Shown: positions 16,554 to 26,159, counted from the stretch's first letter. The stretch: 64,000 nt of DNA from Desulfacinum sp. (GCA_014359885.1 JACIYN010000043.1:1-64000), one strand, 5' to 3'. Translations and numbers: made by a program. Notes: a model not told the origin generated them from the letters alone.

Positions 16554-17381
16554 TTATTGGGCCACGTCCTGGATCCATTCCGTTCCCTTGATCCACTTGT
16601 TGTAGATCCGCTCATAGCGGCCGTCGTTCTTCACCTGGCGCAGGAAGTTGTTAAGCCAGTTCAGGAAATCGGGGTCGCCCTTGTTGACGGCCCAGGCCAG
16701 CGGTTCATAGGTGAAGGGCTGATCCAGGAAGACCAGCTTTCCGGCGCCCTGCTGAGCCATGAAGACCACGCAGAAGGGAAGGTCGTAGACGAAGGCGTCC
16801 GCTTTGCCGTTCACCACCTCCAGGGCCGCCTCCGTTTCCGTCTCGAAGGACTTGTACTGGCACTTGGGGATCATGCGCTTGACGGCCTGTTCCCCCGTGG
16901 TGCCCAGCTTGGAGGTGACGATGTACTGGGGATCGTTCAGGTCCTTGTAGGAGAGGACCTTTCCTTCGTGCTTCTTGTTGAGCAGGATGGTCTGGCCCAC
17001 GATGATGTAGGGATCGGCGAAATTCACTTTCAGGTTCCGTTCCTGGGTGACCGTCATACCGCTCATGATGATGTCGAACTTGCCCGTGATGAGGGAGGGA
17101 ATGATGCCGTCCCAGGCGGTGTTCACCGGCACGAACTTGACTCCCATGGCCTTGGCCATCTCCTTGGCCATGTCGATGTCGAAGCCCACGAAGTTGCCCT
17201 TCTTGTCGGTCATCTCAAAGGGCATGTAACCGGCCTCGAAACCCACGCGAAGCTCCCCCCGCTTGAGGATCTCTTCCAGGGTGGACTTCTTGGCCAGCTC
17301 GATGTCGGCAGCCGACACCTGCATGGCCGCCACAAGCACCAGGGCGAACACCACCGCCAGACACTGCAACGCTCTTCTCAT
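16554..17381 (-). CDS. Polar amino acid ABC transporter, periplasmic binding protein
   Basis: A 275-residue exported solute receptor (SBP_bac_3 family). The signal peptide runs from MRRALQ to VSAAD with no lipobox cysteine. The family motif appears as GFEAGYMPFEMTDKKGNFVGFDIDMAKEMA cut in two by the fold, followed by WDGIIPSLITGKFDIIMSGM and KLGTTGEQAV. ATG 17381 is chosen for the GGAGGAGG six bases upstream. It starts the leftward transporter operon. The ligand is probably a polar or acidic amino acid such as glutamine; the residues that decide this cannot be judged by eye. Confidence 0.92.
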   Translation of the reverse strand: MRRALQCLAVVFALVLVAAMQVSAADIELAKKSTLEEILKRGELRVGFEAGYMPFEMTDKKGNFVGFDIDMAKEMAKAMGVKFVPVNTAWDGIIPSLITGKFDIIMSGMTVTQERNLKVNFADPYIIVGQTILLNKKHEGKVLSYKDLNDPQYIVTSKLGTTGEQAVKRMIPKCQYKSFETETEAALEVVNGKADAFVYDLPFCVVFMAQQGAGKLVFLDQPFTYEPLAWAVNKGDPDFLNWLNNFLRQVKNDGRYERIYNKWIKGTEWIQDVAQ

Positions 17382-17479
17382 AACCGACCTCCTCCTTTCT
17401 TGGTTAAACGTTCCGAAAAAGGACCACCCAAAAGCCCCTCGCCGCACTCCCATGGGCAGGAAGCCTGACTCAGGGCCCG

Positions 17480-17632
17480 TCAATACGCCTTCCCCTCATT
17501 CAACAGCTCCCGGATGACCATGGGCACCCGGCATCGGGGACACGTGGGAATCTCTTCCTTGGGCATGTAGATGATGCGCGTTTCCCTGCACTTGGGGCAC
17601 ATCACCTCCACCGCCTCCACCTTTTCTCGCAC
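17480..17632 (-). CDS. Small zinc-ribbon protein
   Basis: A 50-residue protein with two CXXC knuckles, CPKC and CPRC, about 20 residues apart, which would bind one zinc. The start is a GTG with GGGAGG seven bases upstream. It ends 99 bp before the binding-protein gene on the same strand and may share its transcript. Such tiny zinc ribbons are common and their roles are generally unknown. Confidence 0.6.
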   Translation of the reverse strand: MREKVEAVEVMCPKCRETRIIYMPKEEIPTCPRCRVPMVIRELLNEGKAY

Positions 17633-17710
17633 AGTGCACCTCCCTGAAAGTACGGCAAAAGTAGCACAACGACCCCGAATCACAAAGTCTTTTCAGGAGC
17701 AGGCAATTGC

Positions 17711-17735
17711 GGGGCGAAGACTATTCGCCCCTACA
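17711..17735. repeat. GGGGCGAA-family palindrome, decayed copy
   Basis: GGGGCGAAGACTATTCGCCC followed by CTACA. The left TAG arm has been lost; the downstream CGGGGCCGCGT is a weak match to the composite repeat tail. Confidence 0.6.
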
Positions 17736-17792
17736 GCACTCTTCCATGAGCTGAACGGGGCCGCGTGTGCCATGGAACCCGTCACGGCAGGA

Positions 17793-18395
17793 TCACAAAA
17801 GGAAATGGGCGTTGCAGACCCGCTGATCCTTCAAGATTCCCAGCAACTGCTCCACCGTCTGAATGCCGCTTCGCACCACTTGGATCTGAAAGATCTGGGC
17901 CGCAAAGAAGGCGTCGGCCAGGGCATTGTGCCGATAATGTTCTTTCAAGCCGTAGCGGATCATCAGGGCGTCCAGGCTGAGTTCTTCTGCAGTCCGGGCC
18001 CGGCATTCCCTGCGGCCGATCCACTTTTCCAATTCGGCGATGTCCACCAGAGGCCTTTGGAAAGATTTTCCCACCTTGCCGAAAAAGCGACTCAGGAACT
18101 GGTGATCGATATGGACACAATGGCCGACCAGGATGGCATCGCACAGATCCCACAACCGGCCCGCGATCTCTTCAAAGGTGGGTGCCTTTTCCAGCTCGCC
18201 TGCAGCAAGGCCGTGGTACTTCATCCCGTCCAGGCGATATTTTTCCGGTCGCACCGTGGTATAGAAAGCCTCTCCCACCCGGATCCTGGTCCCGTCCATG
18301 GGGATGGCCGCCACGGCCACGATGTGATCGCGCCTCACGTCCAACCCGGTGGTTTCCAAATCCACGGCCGCAAAACGGGCGTCTTGGAGGCGCAT
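17793..18395 (-). CDS. DEDDh 3'-5' exonuclease (DnaQ / PolC epsilon-like)
   Basis: A 200-residue nuclease. ExoI is FAAVDLETTGLD (Asp and Glu), ExoII is VGHCVHIDHQFL (Asp) and ExoIII is HNALADAFFAAQIF (His...Asp), so all metal ligands are present. Its ATG overlaps the stop of the upstream DUF294 gene as TGATG, so the two are translationally coupled. The same pairing of a CBS/DUF294 protein with a DnaQ-like exonuclease is common in proteobacteria, and the partner's nucleotide-sensing domains probably regulate or accompany the nuclease; that link is an inference. It is unlikely to be the replicative proofreader because no dnaE is near. Confidence 0.85.
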   Translation of the reverse strand: MRLQDARFAAVDLETTGLDVRRDHIVAVAAIPMDGTRIRVGEAFYTTVRPEKYRLDGMKYHGLAAGELEKAPTFEEIAGRLWDLCDAILVGHCVHIDHQFLSRFFGKVGKSFQRPLVDIAELEKWIGRRECRARTAEELSLDALMIRYGLKEHYRHNALADAFFAAQIFQIQVVRSGIQTVEQLLGILKDQRVCNAHFLL

Positions 18396-20200
18396 CAGAG
18401 CCCCCTCTCCACGCCGTAGCGTGCCTTGAGCATCTTCTGAAAGGACGCGGTGATCTTGAGAGATTCCTTCAGGACCAGCAGGTCCATCTTGTCCAATTCC
18501 TCCACGCGGATCAGGTTGTCTCCGGCCACTCCGTTTTTCAGGGCGTGGGCCTGGTGCCGGAGTCGGAGGTCCTGCAGGAAGGCGTAGGCCTCCAAAAGGT
18601 CCCCCGCCCGCTCTTCTCCGAGCGCCTTCATGTCCCGCAGGGCCTCGATCCTTTCCCGCGTGTTGGTGATGTGCAGGAGCTTGTGATCCAGGGCCAGGAC
18701 CCGAACGCCGTTGGCGATGGGGTAGATGCCGAACTTCTTGAGGTTGACGCCCCGGTCCAGGTGCTTGATGCCGAAGATCCCGATGGGCGGCTCACTGAGG
18801 GTGGCGTCGTGGGCCAGGAACCGAACCGCCTGATTGGTGGCCGAGGCATGGATGTGCTCCAGCAGTTCCTCCAGCGGGGCCGCATCTCCATAAACGGTTC
18901 GCATATCCAGGAAAACGGTGAGATACCGGATATGATCGGGCGTAGGCTCTTCAAACCAGCGGGAAAACAATTCCTTCCACTCTTGGAGCGTCAGGTGCCA
19001 TTTGGGATTGGAGGCCATGTATTGGGCGGGACACTTGGGGACCCCCACCTGTTCCAGAGCCTCGTTGATGCGTTGAACCAATTCCATGCGAGGACCTGAG
19101 GGACCCAGGATCACGGCATTGTCCTGATCCGTTGTGATGACCTGTTCTTTCCGGCCGCTGCTCCCCAAGTGGATCCACAGGAAATCCCCCGTCTCCTCAG
19201 GCTTCTTCAGGAATTCGATGATCCGAATGACCACCATGTCGTAGACGGAGGTGATCATGCGGGAAAGCTGGTAGAAGTGCATTCCCTTCAGGGCCATCTC
19301 CGATACGGCCAGTCGGATGGCCCGGAAGGCGCTCTGCAAGGCCTCCAGATCGGTGGCCTTGATCACCTTGCGGTAGAGCGCCAGGATGGACGAGGACGGT
19401 TCCAGCTGAGCCAGGATGTCCTTGCTGGTTACCACACCGGCCACACGGTCTCCGTCCACCACGATCAGGTGGTCGATGCCGGTCCGAAGAAGCTGCGTAT
19501 AGGCATCGAAGACGGGGGATTGCCGGTCCAGGCAGATTGGCGGAGAACTCATGAAGTCGCGCACCCGGCTCTCTCGTCCCCCGTGGATCAAGACGCGCCG
19601 CATGTCCCGGTTGGTCAGAATGCCCACCGGCTTCGCCCCTTCCACCACGATGACGGACCCCACCTTGTGCTGTTCCATGAGGCTCACCGCATCGGCCACC
19701 GTGGCGTCCGCCGTGCACGTCACCGGCGCTTTCGAAAGAAGGGTGCCCACTTCCACCAGGCTCGAGGCCTCTTCCGACCCTTCTCCTTCCCGGGCCAGAC
19801 GGGAAAAGGCACGGAAGCGCCTTTCCACGAAGGCACTGAAAAAGGAGGCGAAAGCGGAGTGGGTCCGGTACACCTCCGCGAACTTGGCGGCATCGAAGGT
19901 GTAGCAGATGGTCTCTTCCAGGGTGCGCGCTTCGTAATAGGAGGGAGCCTGATGGACGGCGGACAGCAGGCCGAAGATCTCCCCTTTGGCCACGTAATCC
20001 ACCACATCCTCTCCGTCGTAAAGCCCCACCAGGCCGGAAAAGACCAGGTAGACGGCCGGGCTGATCTCCCCCTGGCGGCTGATGACCGTATCGGCTGGGT
20101 GCATCACCACATCCAGGCCGCTCACCAGGGCATTGAGCTGGGCCTCTTCAAGAAAAGAGAATGGCTTGATCTTTCTTAGGAATTCTTTGGGAGGGATCAT
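18395..20200 (-). CDS. cNMP-binding, CBS-pair and DUF294 nucleotidyltransferase-like protein
   Basis: A cytoplasmic multidomain signalling protein of 601 residues. Order: cyclic-nucleotide-binding-like domain (about 5-125), two CBS motifs (about 150-270), and a C-terminal DUF294 region. The DUF294 part contains a nucleotidyltransferase motif GSSGRKEQVITTDQDNAV with Asp358 and Asp360 as the catalytic pair, and a helical substrate-binding-like end. This is the architecture of GlnD-like regulators without HD or ACT domains. ATG 20200 is preferred over 20266 because it begins at the usual domain edge and avoids a 17-bp hairpin. It is coupled to the exonuclease gene downstream. Confidence 0.87.
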   Translation of the reverse strand: MIPPKEFLRKIKPFSFLEEAQLNALVSGLDVVMHPADTVISRQGEISPAVYLVFSGLVGLYDGEDVVDYVAKGEIFGLLSAVHQAPSYYEARTLEETICYTFDAAKFAEVYRTHSAFASFFSAFVERRFRAFSRLAREGEGSEEASSLVEVGTLLSKAPVTCTADATVADAVSLMEQHKVGSVIVVEGAKPVGILTNRDMRRVLIHGGRESRVRDFMSSPPICLDRQSPVFDAYTQLLRTGIDHLIVVDGDRVAGVVTSKDILAQLEPSSSILALYRKVIKATDLEALQSAFRAIRLAVSEMALKGMHFYQLSRMITSVYDMVVIRIIEFLKKPEETGDFLWIHLGSSGRKEQVITTDQDNAVILGPSGPRMELVQRINEALEQVGVPKCPAQYMASNPKWHLTLQEWKELFSRWFEEPTPDHIRYLTVFLDMRTVYGDAAPLEELLEHIHASATNQAVRFLAHDATLSEPPIGIFGIKHLDRGVNLKKFGIYPIANGVRVLALDHKLLHITNTRERIEALRDMKALGEERAGDLLEAYAFLQDLRLRHQAHALKNGVAGDNLIRVEELDKMDLLVLKESLKITASFQKMLKARYGVERGL

Positions 20201-20231
20201 GATTTTCGTTCCGTGGGAAAAGGGCGCCAAG

Positions 20232-20269
20232 ACGATGGAAGGCCACTCCGCCGAGTGGCCTTCCATCGT
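20232..20269. promoter_or_regulatory. Perfect 17-bp hairpin in the leader of the DUF294 gene
   Basis: ACGATGGAAGGCCACTC and its exact complement are separated by four bases. On the minus strand the hairpin ends about 32 bp before the ATG at 20200 and no T run follows, so a leader or operator role is more likely than termination. Confidence 0.55.
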
Positions 20270-20378
20270 TTCCGCGTTTGCCTATCTGCAGCACGACCGG
20301 GCACATCGGCCCCGAAAGCTCAACCGAGAAGGTCATTGCCTCGTTGGGGTTACCCGTGGCGTTCTCGGGCAAGCTCCT

Positions 20379-20598
20379 AAGAGCTTGTCCCACAATGGTT
20401 CTCCGACCTACAAGGCCGGGGAATTTTGGTCTTCCTCGTAGACGCGGGGCTTCAGCCCCGCGGGAAGGGCCATCGCAACTTCATGAAGTAACAGGAAATA
20501 TGCGATGGCCCATCCAACGTTCGGGGGTTCTTCCGCAGCCCTAGAGGGCTGCGCTACGAGAAAAAAGGTCGTCCACGGAGTTCCCGGACAGCCTCCTA
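20379..20598. repeat. 220-bp element with terminal inverted repeats, fused to a CoA-transferase stop codon
   Basis: On the minus strand it begins with the stop codon as TAGGAGGCTGTCCGG and ends near GGGACAAGCTCTTA. It contains the GCAGCCCT hairpin (20534-20558), an 11-bp stem GGGCCATCGCA / TGCGATGGCCC (20467-20511) and the GCGGGGC hairpin (20437-20464). A head-to-head copy of the end sequence adjoins it at 20365-20378. There is no gene in this 330-bp gap. Confidence 0.8.
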
Positions 20599-21918
20599 GA
20601 TGACGCCCTTTTCCTTCAGCTCCTCCAGGCGCTTGGGGCCCAATCCCAGCATCTTGGCGTAGACGTAGTAGTTGTCGGCTCCAACGGGGCGGCAGACCCA
20701 TTTGACCCGGGGCGGCGACTCGGTCATCTTGTGGGCGTGGTTGGCGATGGTGACCTCTCCGTAGTGCGGGTCGTCGATGGTCTCCAGCGCCTGGCGCACC
20801 CACCAGTTTTCCGCCTTCATGGTGTCCATGGGCGACGAGATGCGGCCGGGGACCACCACGCCCTCCCCGATATTCTTGTTGTAGTCCATGACCGCATCGA
20901 AGATCTCATCATAAGTGTGGGCCATGGTCCACTTTTCGATCTCCTTGTACATGATCTTCATGTTGTCCACATTGAGCCGTTCAAAGATGGTGGGGAACTG
21001 CTGCTGCAGGTCGGGACGGTTGATGATGGTGCACAGGGCCTTCCAGTTGGGATCGGCGAATCCGGAAAGGAACGCGAAGCCGTCCTTGCACTTGAAGTAG
21101 GTGTAGGGGAAGACGCCCACGTCGTAGTTGCCCACCCGAGGGATGGTTTCCTTAAAACCGTAGTAGTAGGTGATGCCGTAGTTGATGCACCGACCGTAGG
21201 CTTCCGCGGGAGAGACGTCGATGAACTGGCCCTTGCCCGTGAGATTCCGGTAATGGAGCGCCGCCAGGATGGCCACCGCCGCCCAGGCCCCGCCCGCGTA
21301 CCAGCCCATCCAGTTACCCTGTTTGGTGGGCACTTCCGACGGCTTGGGGTTGTCCGGGTCAAAGACCGGCTCGCCGCTCACCGACACGATGCCCGAGTAG
21401 GCCTGGTCCACCACGTCCACGTCCGCCTTGCCGCAGGCGGCCTTGGGCCCGAACTGACCGTAGGTGTAGAGCGCGCAGTAGATGAGCTGGGGGTTCAGTT
21501 CCTTGAGTTGCCGGTAGCCGATGCCCCACTCGTCCATGGTGCCGGGCAGAAAGGTCTCCACCAGGACGTCGGCCCGTTTGGCCAGTTTCAGAAACATCTC
21601 CCGGCCTTCTTCCGACTCCAGGTCCAGGGTCACGTGGAACTTGTTCCGGCCTTCGTTGAGGTAGCCCAGGCCCGTGTCCATGTGCATGTAGCCCCAGGGG
21701 GTGAAGGTCCGGGCGGGGTCGCCTCCGGGCGGTTCGATGCGGATGACCGTGGCGCCGAATTCCGCCAGGGTGGAGGTGGCGAAACAACCCGCCATGTTGG
21801 CATAGCTCACATCCAGGACCGTAATGTGGTCCAGAGCTTCGGGCTTCTCCCGGTTCTTCTTGGGATCGTCCAGCTCGTATATCCATTCGCCCCAGGATTT
21901 TTCCTTTTCCATGTGCAT
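20596..21918 (-). CDS. Family III CoA-transferase (CaiB/BaiF), subunit B
   Basis: A 440-residue enzyme that moves CoA from an acyl-CoA donor to a carboxylic acid. Family III features are visible: ITVLDVSYANMAGCFATSTLAEFGATVIRIEPP at the N-terminus (split by the fold), LNEGRNKFHVTLDLESEEG, LVETFLPGTMDEWGIGY and YGQFGPKA near the active site; the catalytic Asp is probably in the KADVDVVDQAYSGI segment. It lies 42 bp after a second family III gene of similar length, the arrangement of heteromeric transferases such as BbsEF. It ends the leftward operon; its stop codon forms the edge of a dispersed repeat. Confidence 0.88.
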   Translation of the reverse strand: MHMEKEKSWGEWIYELDDPKKNREKPEALDHITVLDVSYANMAGCFATSTLAEFGATVIRIEPPGGDPARTFTPWGYMHMDTGLGYLNEGRNKFHVTLDLESEEGREMFLKLAKRADVLVETFLPGTMDEWGIGYRQLKELNPQLIYCALYTYGQFGPKAACGKADVDVVDQAYSGIVSVSGEPVFDPDNPKPSEVPTKQGNWMGWYAGGAWAAVAILAALHYRNLTGKGQFIDVSPAEAYGRCINYGITYYYGFKETIPRVGNYDVGVFPYTYFKCKDGFAFLSGFADPNWKALCTIINRPDLQQQFPTIFERLNVDNMKIMYKEIEKWTMAHTYDEIFDAVMDYNKNIGEGVVVPGRISSPMDTMKAENWWVRQALETIDDPHYGEVTIANHAHKMTESPPRVKWVCRPVGADNYYVYAKMLGLGPKRLEELKEKGVI

Positions 21919-21960
21919 CTATGTTCCTCCCTGTCACGAGGGGTTCTTTTCGGATCCGGG

Positions 21961-23304
21961 CTAGGCCAAGAGAACACCGGATTTGCCGTCCCAGCCTTCG
22001 GGGGGTTTGCGGCCCGGGGGCACGTCCACCCACTTTCCGATGACGTTCTTTTCCTTGAGGTACTTGATCTTTTTGGTCTTGAGCCCCAGGAAGCGCTTCA
22101 GCACGTACTCGTTGTCGAAGCCCACGGGCTTTCCGGCCCATTTGATGCGGCCCGGTGTTTCCGAAAGCTTGGGCGCGATGCCTTCTTCGTAGAGTTCTCC
22201 GTAGATGGGATCGTCCACATAGTAGGTGAAGTTGCGGGCCCGCAGGTGCTCGTCTTCGAAGTGATCCTTGCCGTTGGAGACCTTGTGGGCGCCGAAGCCG
22301 TACTTTCCGGCCAGCTCATCGATCTCGGCGTAGGTCTTTTCCGCCGCCCAGGATCGGATCATGGCCAGAAGTTCCACGGCGTTTTCTTCCTTGAGGCGCT
22401 CCAGGTGGGTGGCGAAGCGCGGATCCTCGGCCAGTTCGGGCTTGCCCATGGCTTGGCACAGGCCCTGGAACTGCTGGTCGGTGGCGGCTCCGATGGCCAC
22501 CATCAGGCCGTCCTTGTCGGGGACGATGTCCGCCGGGCAGATACTCACATCCCGGTTGCCGTACCGCTCCCGCATCTTGCCCGTAAAATGCTGGTAGAGC
22601 CAGGTCCAGTCCATGGCCCGCATGAGGTTTTCCGCCTGGGAGTATTCGATGAACTGGCCCTTGCCCGTCTTGTCCCGGTAGGCGAGAGCGGCCAGGACCC
22701 CCACGGCACCCACCAGACCTCCGTAGTAGTCGGCCAGCCAGATGCCCGCCTTCATGGGAAGCTGATCCGGAAAGCCGCTGATCCAGGCCATGCCCGATTC
22801 CGACTGGGCGATGGCATCATAGGACGGTCGTTCCAGGTAGGGACCCCACTGGCCGAAACCGTTCAGGGCAATGTAGATGAGTCCGGGATTGATTTCGCGA
22901 AGCTGGCGGTACCCGATCCCCCACCGGTCCATGGTGCCGGCCCGCAGGTTTTCCACCACCACGTCGGCCCTTTTGACCAGCTCCTTGAAAAGCTCCACTC
23001 CTTCGGGAACCCGCACGTCGATGGCCAGGTGGTACTTGTTGCGGGCCTCCTTGAGCCAGCCCATGGCGGCTCCGTTGAAAAACTTGGCAAAGGGGGTGAG
23101 CGAGCGCATGGTGTCGCCCATACCGGGAAGCTCCACCTTGAAGACGGTGGCCCCCAGTTCCGACAGATAACTGGGCAGGGACGGTCCCAGGATCAGGGTG
23201 CAGAGCTCGACAATCTTGATATCCGCCAACGCCTCCGGCTTGTCGAAGGTTTTGGACGGATCCAAGAGGCTTTCGGCCCACTTGAAGTAATCTTCTCGTG
23301 CCAT
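21961..23304 (-). CDS. Family III CoA-transferase (CaiB/BaiF), subunit A
   Basis: A 447-residue paralogue of the next gene. Conserved parts are [30 protein letters not shown] (split by the fold), [38 protein letters not shown] and [24 protein letters not shown], where the Asp of YDAIAQ is the likely nucleophile. The two proteins probably form a heteromer that activates the acid imported by the symporter encoded upstream in the same operon. Donor and acceptor are unknown; succinyl-CoA, acetyl-CoA or a pathway product are all possible. Confidence 0.88.
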   Translation of the reverse strand: MAREDYFKWAESLLDPSKTFDKPEALADIKIVELCTLILGPSLPSYLSELGATVFKVELPGMGDTMRSLTPFAKFFNGAAMGWLKEARNKYHLAIDVRVPEGVELFKELVKRADVVVENLRAGTMDRWGIGYRQLREINPGLIYIALNGFGQWGPYLERPSYDAIAQSESGMAWISGFPDQLPMKAGIWLADYYGGLVGAVGVLAALAYRDKTGKGQFIEYSQAENLMRAMDWTWLYQHFTGKMRERYGNRDVSICPADIVPDKDGLMVAIGAATDQQFQGLCQAMGKPELAEDPRFATHLERLKEENAVELLAMIRSWAAEKTYAEIDELAGKYGFGAHKVSNGKDHFEDEHLRARNFTYYVDDPIYGELYEEGIAPKLSETPGRIKWAGKPVGFDNEYVLKRFLGLKTKKIKYLKEKNVIGKWVDVPPGRKPPEGWDGKSGVLLA

Positions 23305-23345
23305 GGAATCGCTCCCTCATCGGCCTAAAGGTTGACGAAGAGACA

Positions 23346-24275
23346 CTACCGTACGGGAACCAAGCTGAAATGGGATGGGATCACACAAAAATCCTCGGGA
23401 ACTTTCGTTGCAACCTCCTTCAAGACAATGGTCTCCTCCTTGATTCGCTTCGTGACTTCTTTTCCCTTTCCTCCCTCGGGCACGTACCGGGCGTCCACCT
23501 CCACGGTGGTCTTCACCGGATACCCCTGGGCCTTTTCCAGCTCACGGCGGATGGGCTCCAGCGGCCCCTCCCAATAGCGGAGAAGAGAGGAAAGATTGCC
23601 GAGGCGCGCGGCTTCCAGGCCCAAGCGCGCCGACAACCTGCCGTAGGCGGCCTCGCGGTCCGCCATGCCCGGCACCTCCCGGGAAAGCCACAGCACCTGC
23701 CGTACTTCCGTGACGCTCAGGGCCTTCTTCCTCCGATCGTAGGTTTCCAGCCGAAGACTCCCTTTCACCCGGCGGCACCGGTAGCCCTCCACCAGAACCT
23801 CCCCGGGTTCCTCCACGATGCTCAGTCGGGGCGGACGCACCTGGTATCGACTTGCCGCCACCTCCTGTACCTCCGGAGGCGCCGCCGTCAGGGACCGAAG
23901 CCATTGGACGTCTTTCACCCGCTCCAGCGGATAGATGAAGACCTTGTCGCCGGCCCAGGCCACCTCACGAATCTCCCCCGAATCGAGCAGGAAGAGCGTG
24001 GAACGCCTTTCCTTCTTGGGCTCCCCGAAAATCCGGCGAATCCAGCTGCCCGTATAGGCCTTTTGGAGGTCGAAAAGAACGGCGTTCCGTCGGTAGGCGA
24101 TACGCAACTCCCCGGATTCCTCCCCCGTCCACAGCCGACTGCCGGTCATTTGATGTATGTAGAGGACCTCGGCGCCGGCCGGCTGGACGGAGACGGAGGA
24201 AACGAGAATCAGCAACAGCCAGAGCACGGACAATACGTTGCGCGTAGGGCGGTTACGCTGGGACCGTGCCGTCAT
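23346..24275 (-). CDS. Secreted protein of unknown function in the symporter/CoA-transferase operon
   Basis: A 309-residue protein with a signal peptide (basic start, core LWLLLILVSSVSV, cleavage near PAGAE). The mature part is beta-rich with a repeated style of short strands (LLDSGEIREVAW, VLVEGYRCRRVKGSL, VTEVRQVLWLSREVPG) similar to DUF4412-type periplasmic domains, but I cannot assign it firmly. Its ATG overlaps the preceding small gene by 4 bp (ATGA), so it belongs to the operon. A periplasmic location next to a symporter suggests a role in substrate capture or membrane stress; this is inference. Confidence 0.65.
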   Translation of the reverse strand: MTARSQRNRPTRNVLSVLWLLLILVSSVSVQPAGAEVLYIHQMTGSRLWTGEESGELRIAYRRNAVLFDLQKAYTGSWIRRIFGEPKKERRSTLFLLDSGEIREVAWAGDKVFIYPLERVKDVQWLRSLTAAPPEVQEVAASRYQVRPPRLSIVEEPGEVLVEGYRCRRVKGSLRLETYDRRKKALSVTEVRQVLWLSREVPGMADREAAYGRLSARLGLEAARLGNLSSLLRYWEGPLEPIRRELEKAQGYPVKTTVEVDARYVPEGGKGKEVTKRIKEETIVLKEVATKVPEDFCVIPSHFSLVPVR

Positions 24276-24502
24276 ATGCCCCAGATCTTTCTATGAATGT
24301 GAGCACCGATGAACATGGTGCTCAAAGGAATGCCGATGCCGTAAAAGGACCCCCAGAGGATGCTTCCGCTGGGATCGAAACCGTAGGGCTTGGTGAAGTA
24401 GAGCAGGAAATTGATGCCCACCCCCAGGTAAAAATAGAGCAGGTACCACTTTCTCCAGTGGCGCTCCCAATGTTGAAGCCTGGAAGCCTTCTTGTCGTCC
24501 AT
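24272..24502 (-). CDS. Small membrane protein, possible symporter accessory subunit
   Basis: A 76-residue protein with two hydrophobic helices (about 19-36 and 47-68) after an aromatic, basic HWERHWRKWY start. Small two-helix proteins of this type accompany several sodium-solute symporters. It starts 61 bp after the symporter gene and its stop overlaps the start of the secreted protein gene. Confidence 0.65.
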   Translation of the reverse strand: MDDKKASRLQHWERHWRKWYLLYFYLGVGINFLLYFTKPYGFDPSGSILWGSFYGIGIPLSTMFIGAHIHRKIWGI

Positions 24503-24563
24503 GCATCATCCTCGCACAGGTTGTGGATCCGGGGCCGGGGCGGCGCCCCGGCCCCCAAGGTTC

Positions 24564-26159
24564 CTAGTTTTCAGGTCGGAGATCGTAAGAGTATTTCTTC
24601 ACGATTTCATCCTTGTTGGGCTTCGTGATCAAACTGACGAGTATAAAGAACACGAATCCCACAAAAACCCAATAGAACTGGTGCGGCGTGACGATCCCGC
24701 CCTTCTTGCTCAGGAAGAACCAGTGGGCGCTTCCCAGCTTGGTGTTGGCATACATCCACGAGTAGGTGGACAGGAAGGTCATGACCAGGATGTTGGTGAC
24801 GGCCGCCGTGGTGTTGGCCCGGTGCCACCAAATGCCCAGGATGAGCGGCGGACCCACGGAGGCGAGAATCACTATGAACGCCGCACCCGAAATGTCAAGC
24901 ACCAGCGCCGGCGGATTGAACGCAATGAGAGTACAAATAACGATGACCAAAGTGGTCATGACGCGGGTGACCTGCACCGGCTTTTCTTCCGGCCAGTTGC
25001 TCCCGAAAACCTTGCCGATCAGGTCGCGGCCCAGCAGGACGTTCAGCACCATGGTCCAGCCCGCCGCCGTGGACATGGCGATGGCCAAACCGCCGGCACA
25101 GATGACCGCCAGCAGGAAGGGGCTCTTCAGACCTTCCATGGCCGCGATCATGGAGTAGTCGGTCACCGCCGCACCGCCCACGCCGTAGACCTGCTTCATG
25201 TGCTTGAGCACGTCCACGGCGTTTTTGACCCCCTCCACCTGCATGAACGGATGCAGGGTTTCGATGAGGGTGCGGGCGGCCGTGCCGATGATCATCAAAC
25301 CCATGTACATGGCGCCGCCGAAAAAGACCGCCCAGAAGACACTTCGACGAGCGGACTTGATGTCCTGAGCCGTGAAGAAGCGCACCACCGTGTAGGGCAT
25401 GGCAGCAAAGCCGAAGTGCCACGTATAGTAGAAGCCCACCACGCCGGTCCACATGCCCATGAGGGCGTGGCTCGCCTTCTCGTTGGCGTAGGGCGTGTTG
25501 AAGAAGTTGGGGGAAATGCTCAGCACCGCTTCCGTCATGCCGTTGATGCCCCCGAAATGGGCGATGGTGTAGATAGCGCCCACCACCGCCGCGATGGCCA
25601 TGGTGACCCCCTGAAAGGCGGCCGACCAGGTGGTGGCCACCATGCCGCCCCAGTAAACGTAAACGAAGACCACGAGGGCCGCGATGACCACGGACACATT
25701 GAAGTTGAGCTTCAGGATGGCGAGCATGAAGAGGGCCGTACCCACGATGGAAAGGGTCACGTAGGCGATGCCGGCGATGAGCGTGGGAATCCCGGCAACG
25801 AGGCGCAGCCATTTGCTGTCGTAGCGATCCGCATAATAGTCCGTAAAGGACGTGGGGGCGTATTTTCTGAGCGGCGCCGCCGTCAGCAGCGTGGCGATGG
25901 GCATGCCGCCGATGATCCCCACCAGGGCCCACCAGAACGGATAGCCCAACAGGAAGATGAACGCCGGGAGACCGAGGAAGCTGGCGGGACTGAGGTACGT
26001 GGATGCCAGGGCGGCTCCATTGACGAAGGGGCCCACTTTACGGCCCGCCACGTAATAGTCGGACGCGTTCAGGGCCGCCTTTCTCGAATACCAACCAATG
26101 GCGATCATGATGGCAAAATAGATGAGTGCACCTAGGATAACAACCGGATTCGCTCCCAT
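24564..26159 (-). CDS. Sodium:solute symporter (SSS family)
   Basis: Inner-membrane Na+-coupled importer of 531 residues with about thirteen helices. SSS features include SDYYVAGRKVGPFVNGAALASTYLSPASFLG at the N-terminus (split by the fold), FTDYYADRYDSKW and the central GLAIAMSTAAGWTMVLNVLLGRDL sodium-site region. It is closest in style to monocarboxylate or acetate transporters (ActP/MctC). It lies between two small membrane-protein genes and upstream of two CoA-transferases, so the cargo is probably a short-chain carboxylate that is then linked to CoA. AGGAGGGG precedes the ATG. Confidence 0.9.
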   Translation of the reverse strand: MGANPVVILGALIYFAIMIAIGWYSRKAALNASDYYVAGRKVGPFVNGAALASTYLSPASFLGLPAFIFLLGYPFWWALVGIIGGMPIATLLTAAPLRKYAPTSFTDYYADRYDSKWLRLVAGIPTLIAGIAYVTLSIVGTALFMLAILKLNFNVSVVIAALVVFVYVYWGGMVATTWSAAFQGVTMAIAAVVGAIYTIAHFGGINGMTEAVLSISPNFFNTPYANEKASHALMGMWTGVVGFYYTWHFGFAAMPYTVVRFFTAQDIKSARRSVFWAVFFGGAMYMGLMIIGTAARTLIETLHPFMQVEGVKNAVDVLKHMKQVYGVGGAAVTDYSMIAAMEGLKSPFLLAVICAGGLAIAMSTAAGWTMVLNVLLGRDLIGKVFGSNWPEEKPVQVTRVMTTLVIVICTLIAFNPPALVLDISGAAFIVILASVGPPLILGIWWHRANTTAAVTNILVMTFLSTYSWMYANTKLGSAHWFFLSKKGGIVTPHQFYWVFVGFVFFILVSLITKPNKDEIVKKYSYDLRPEN

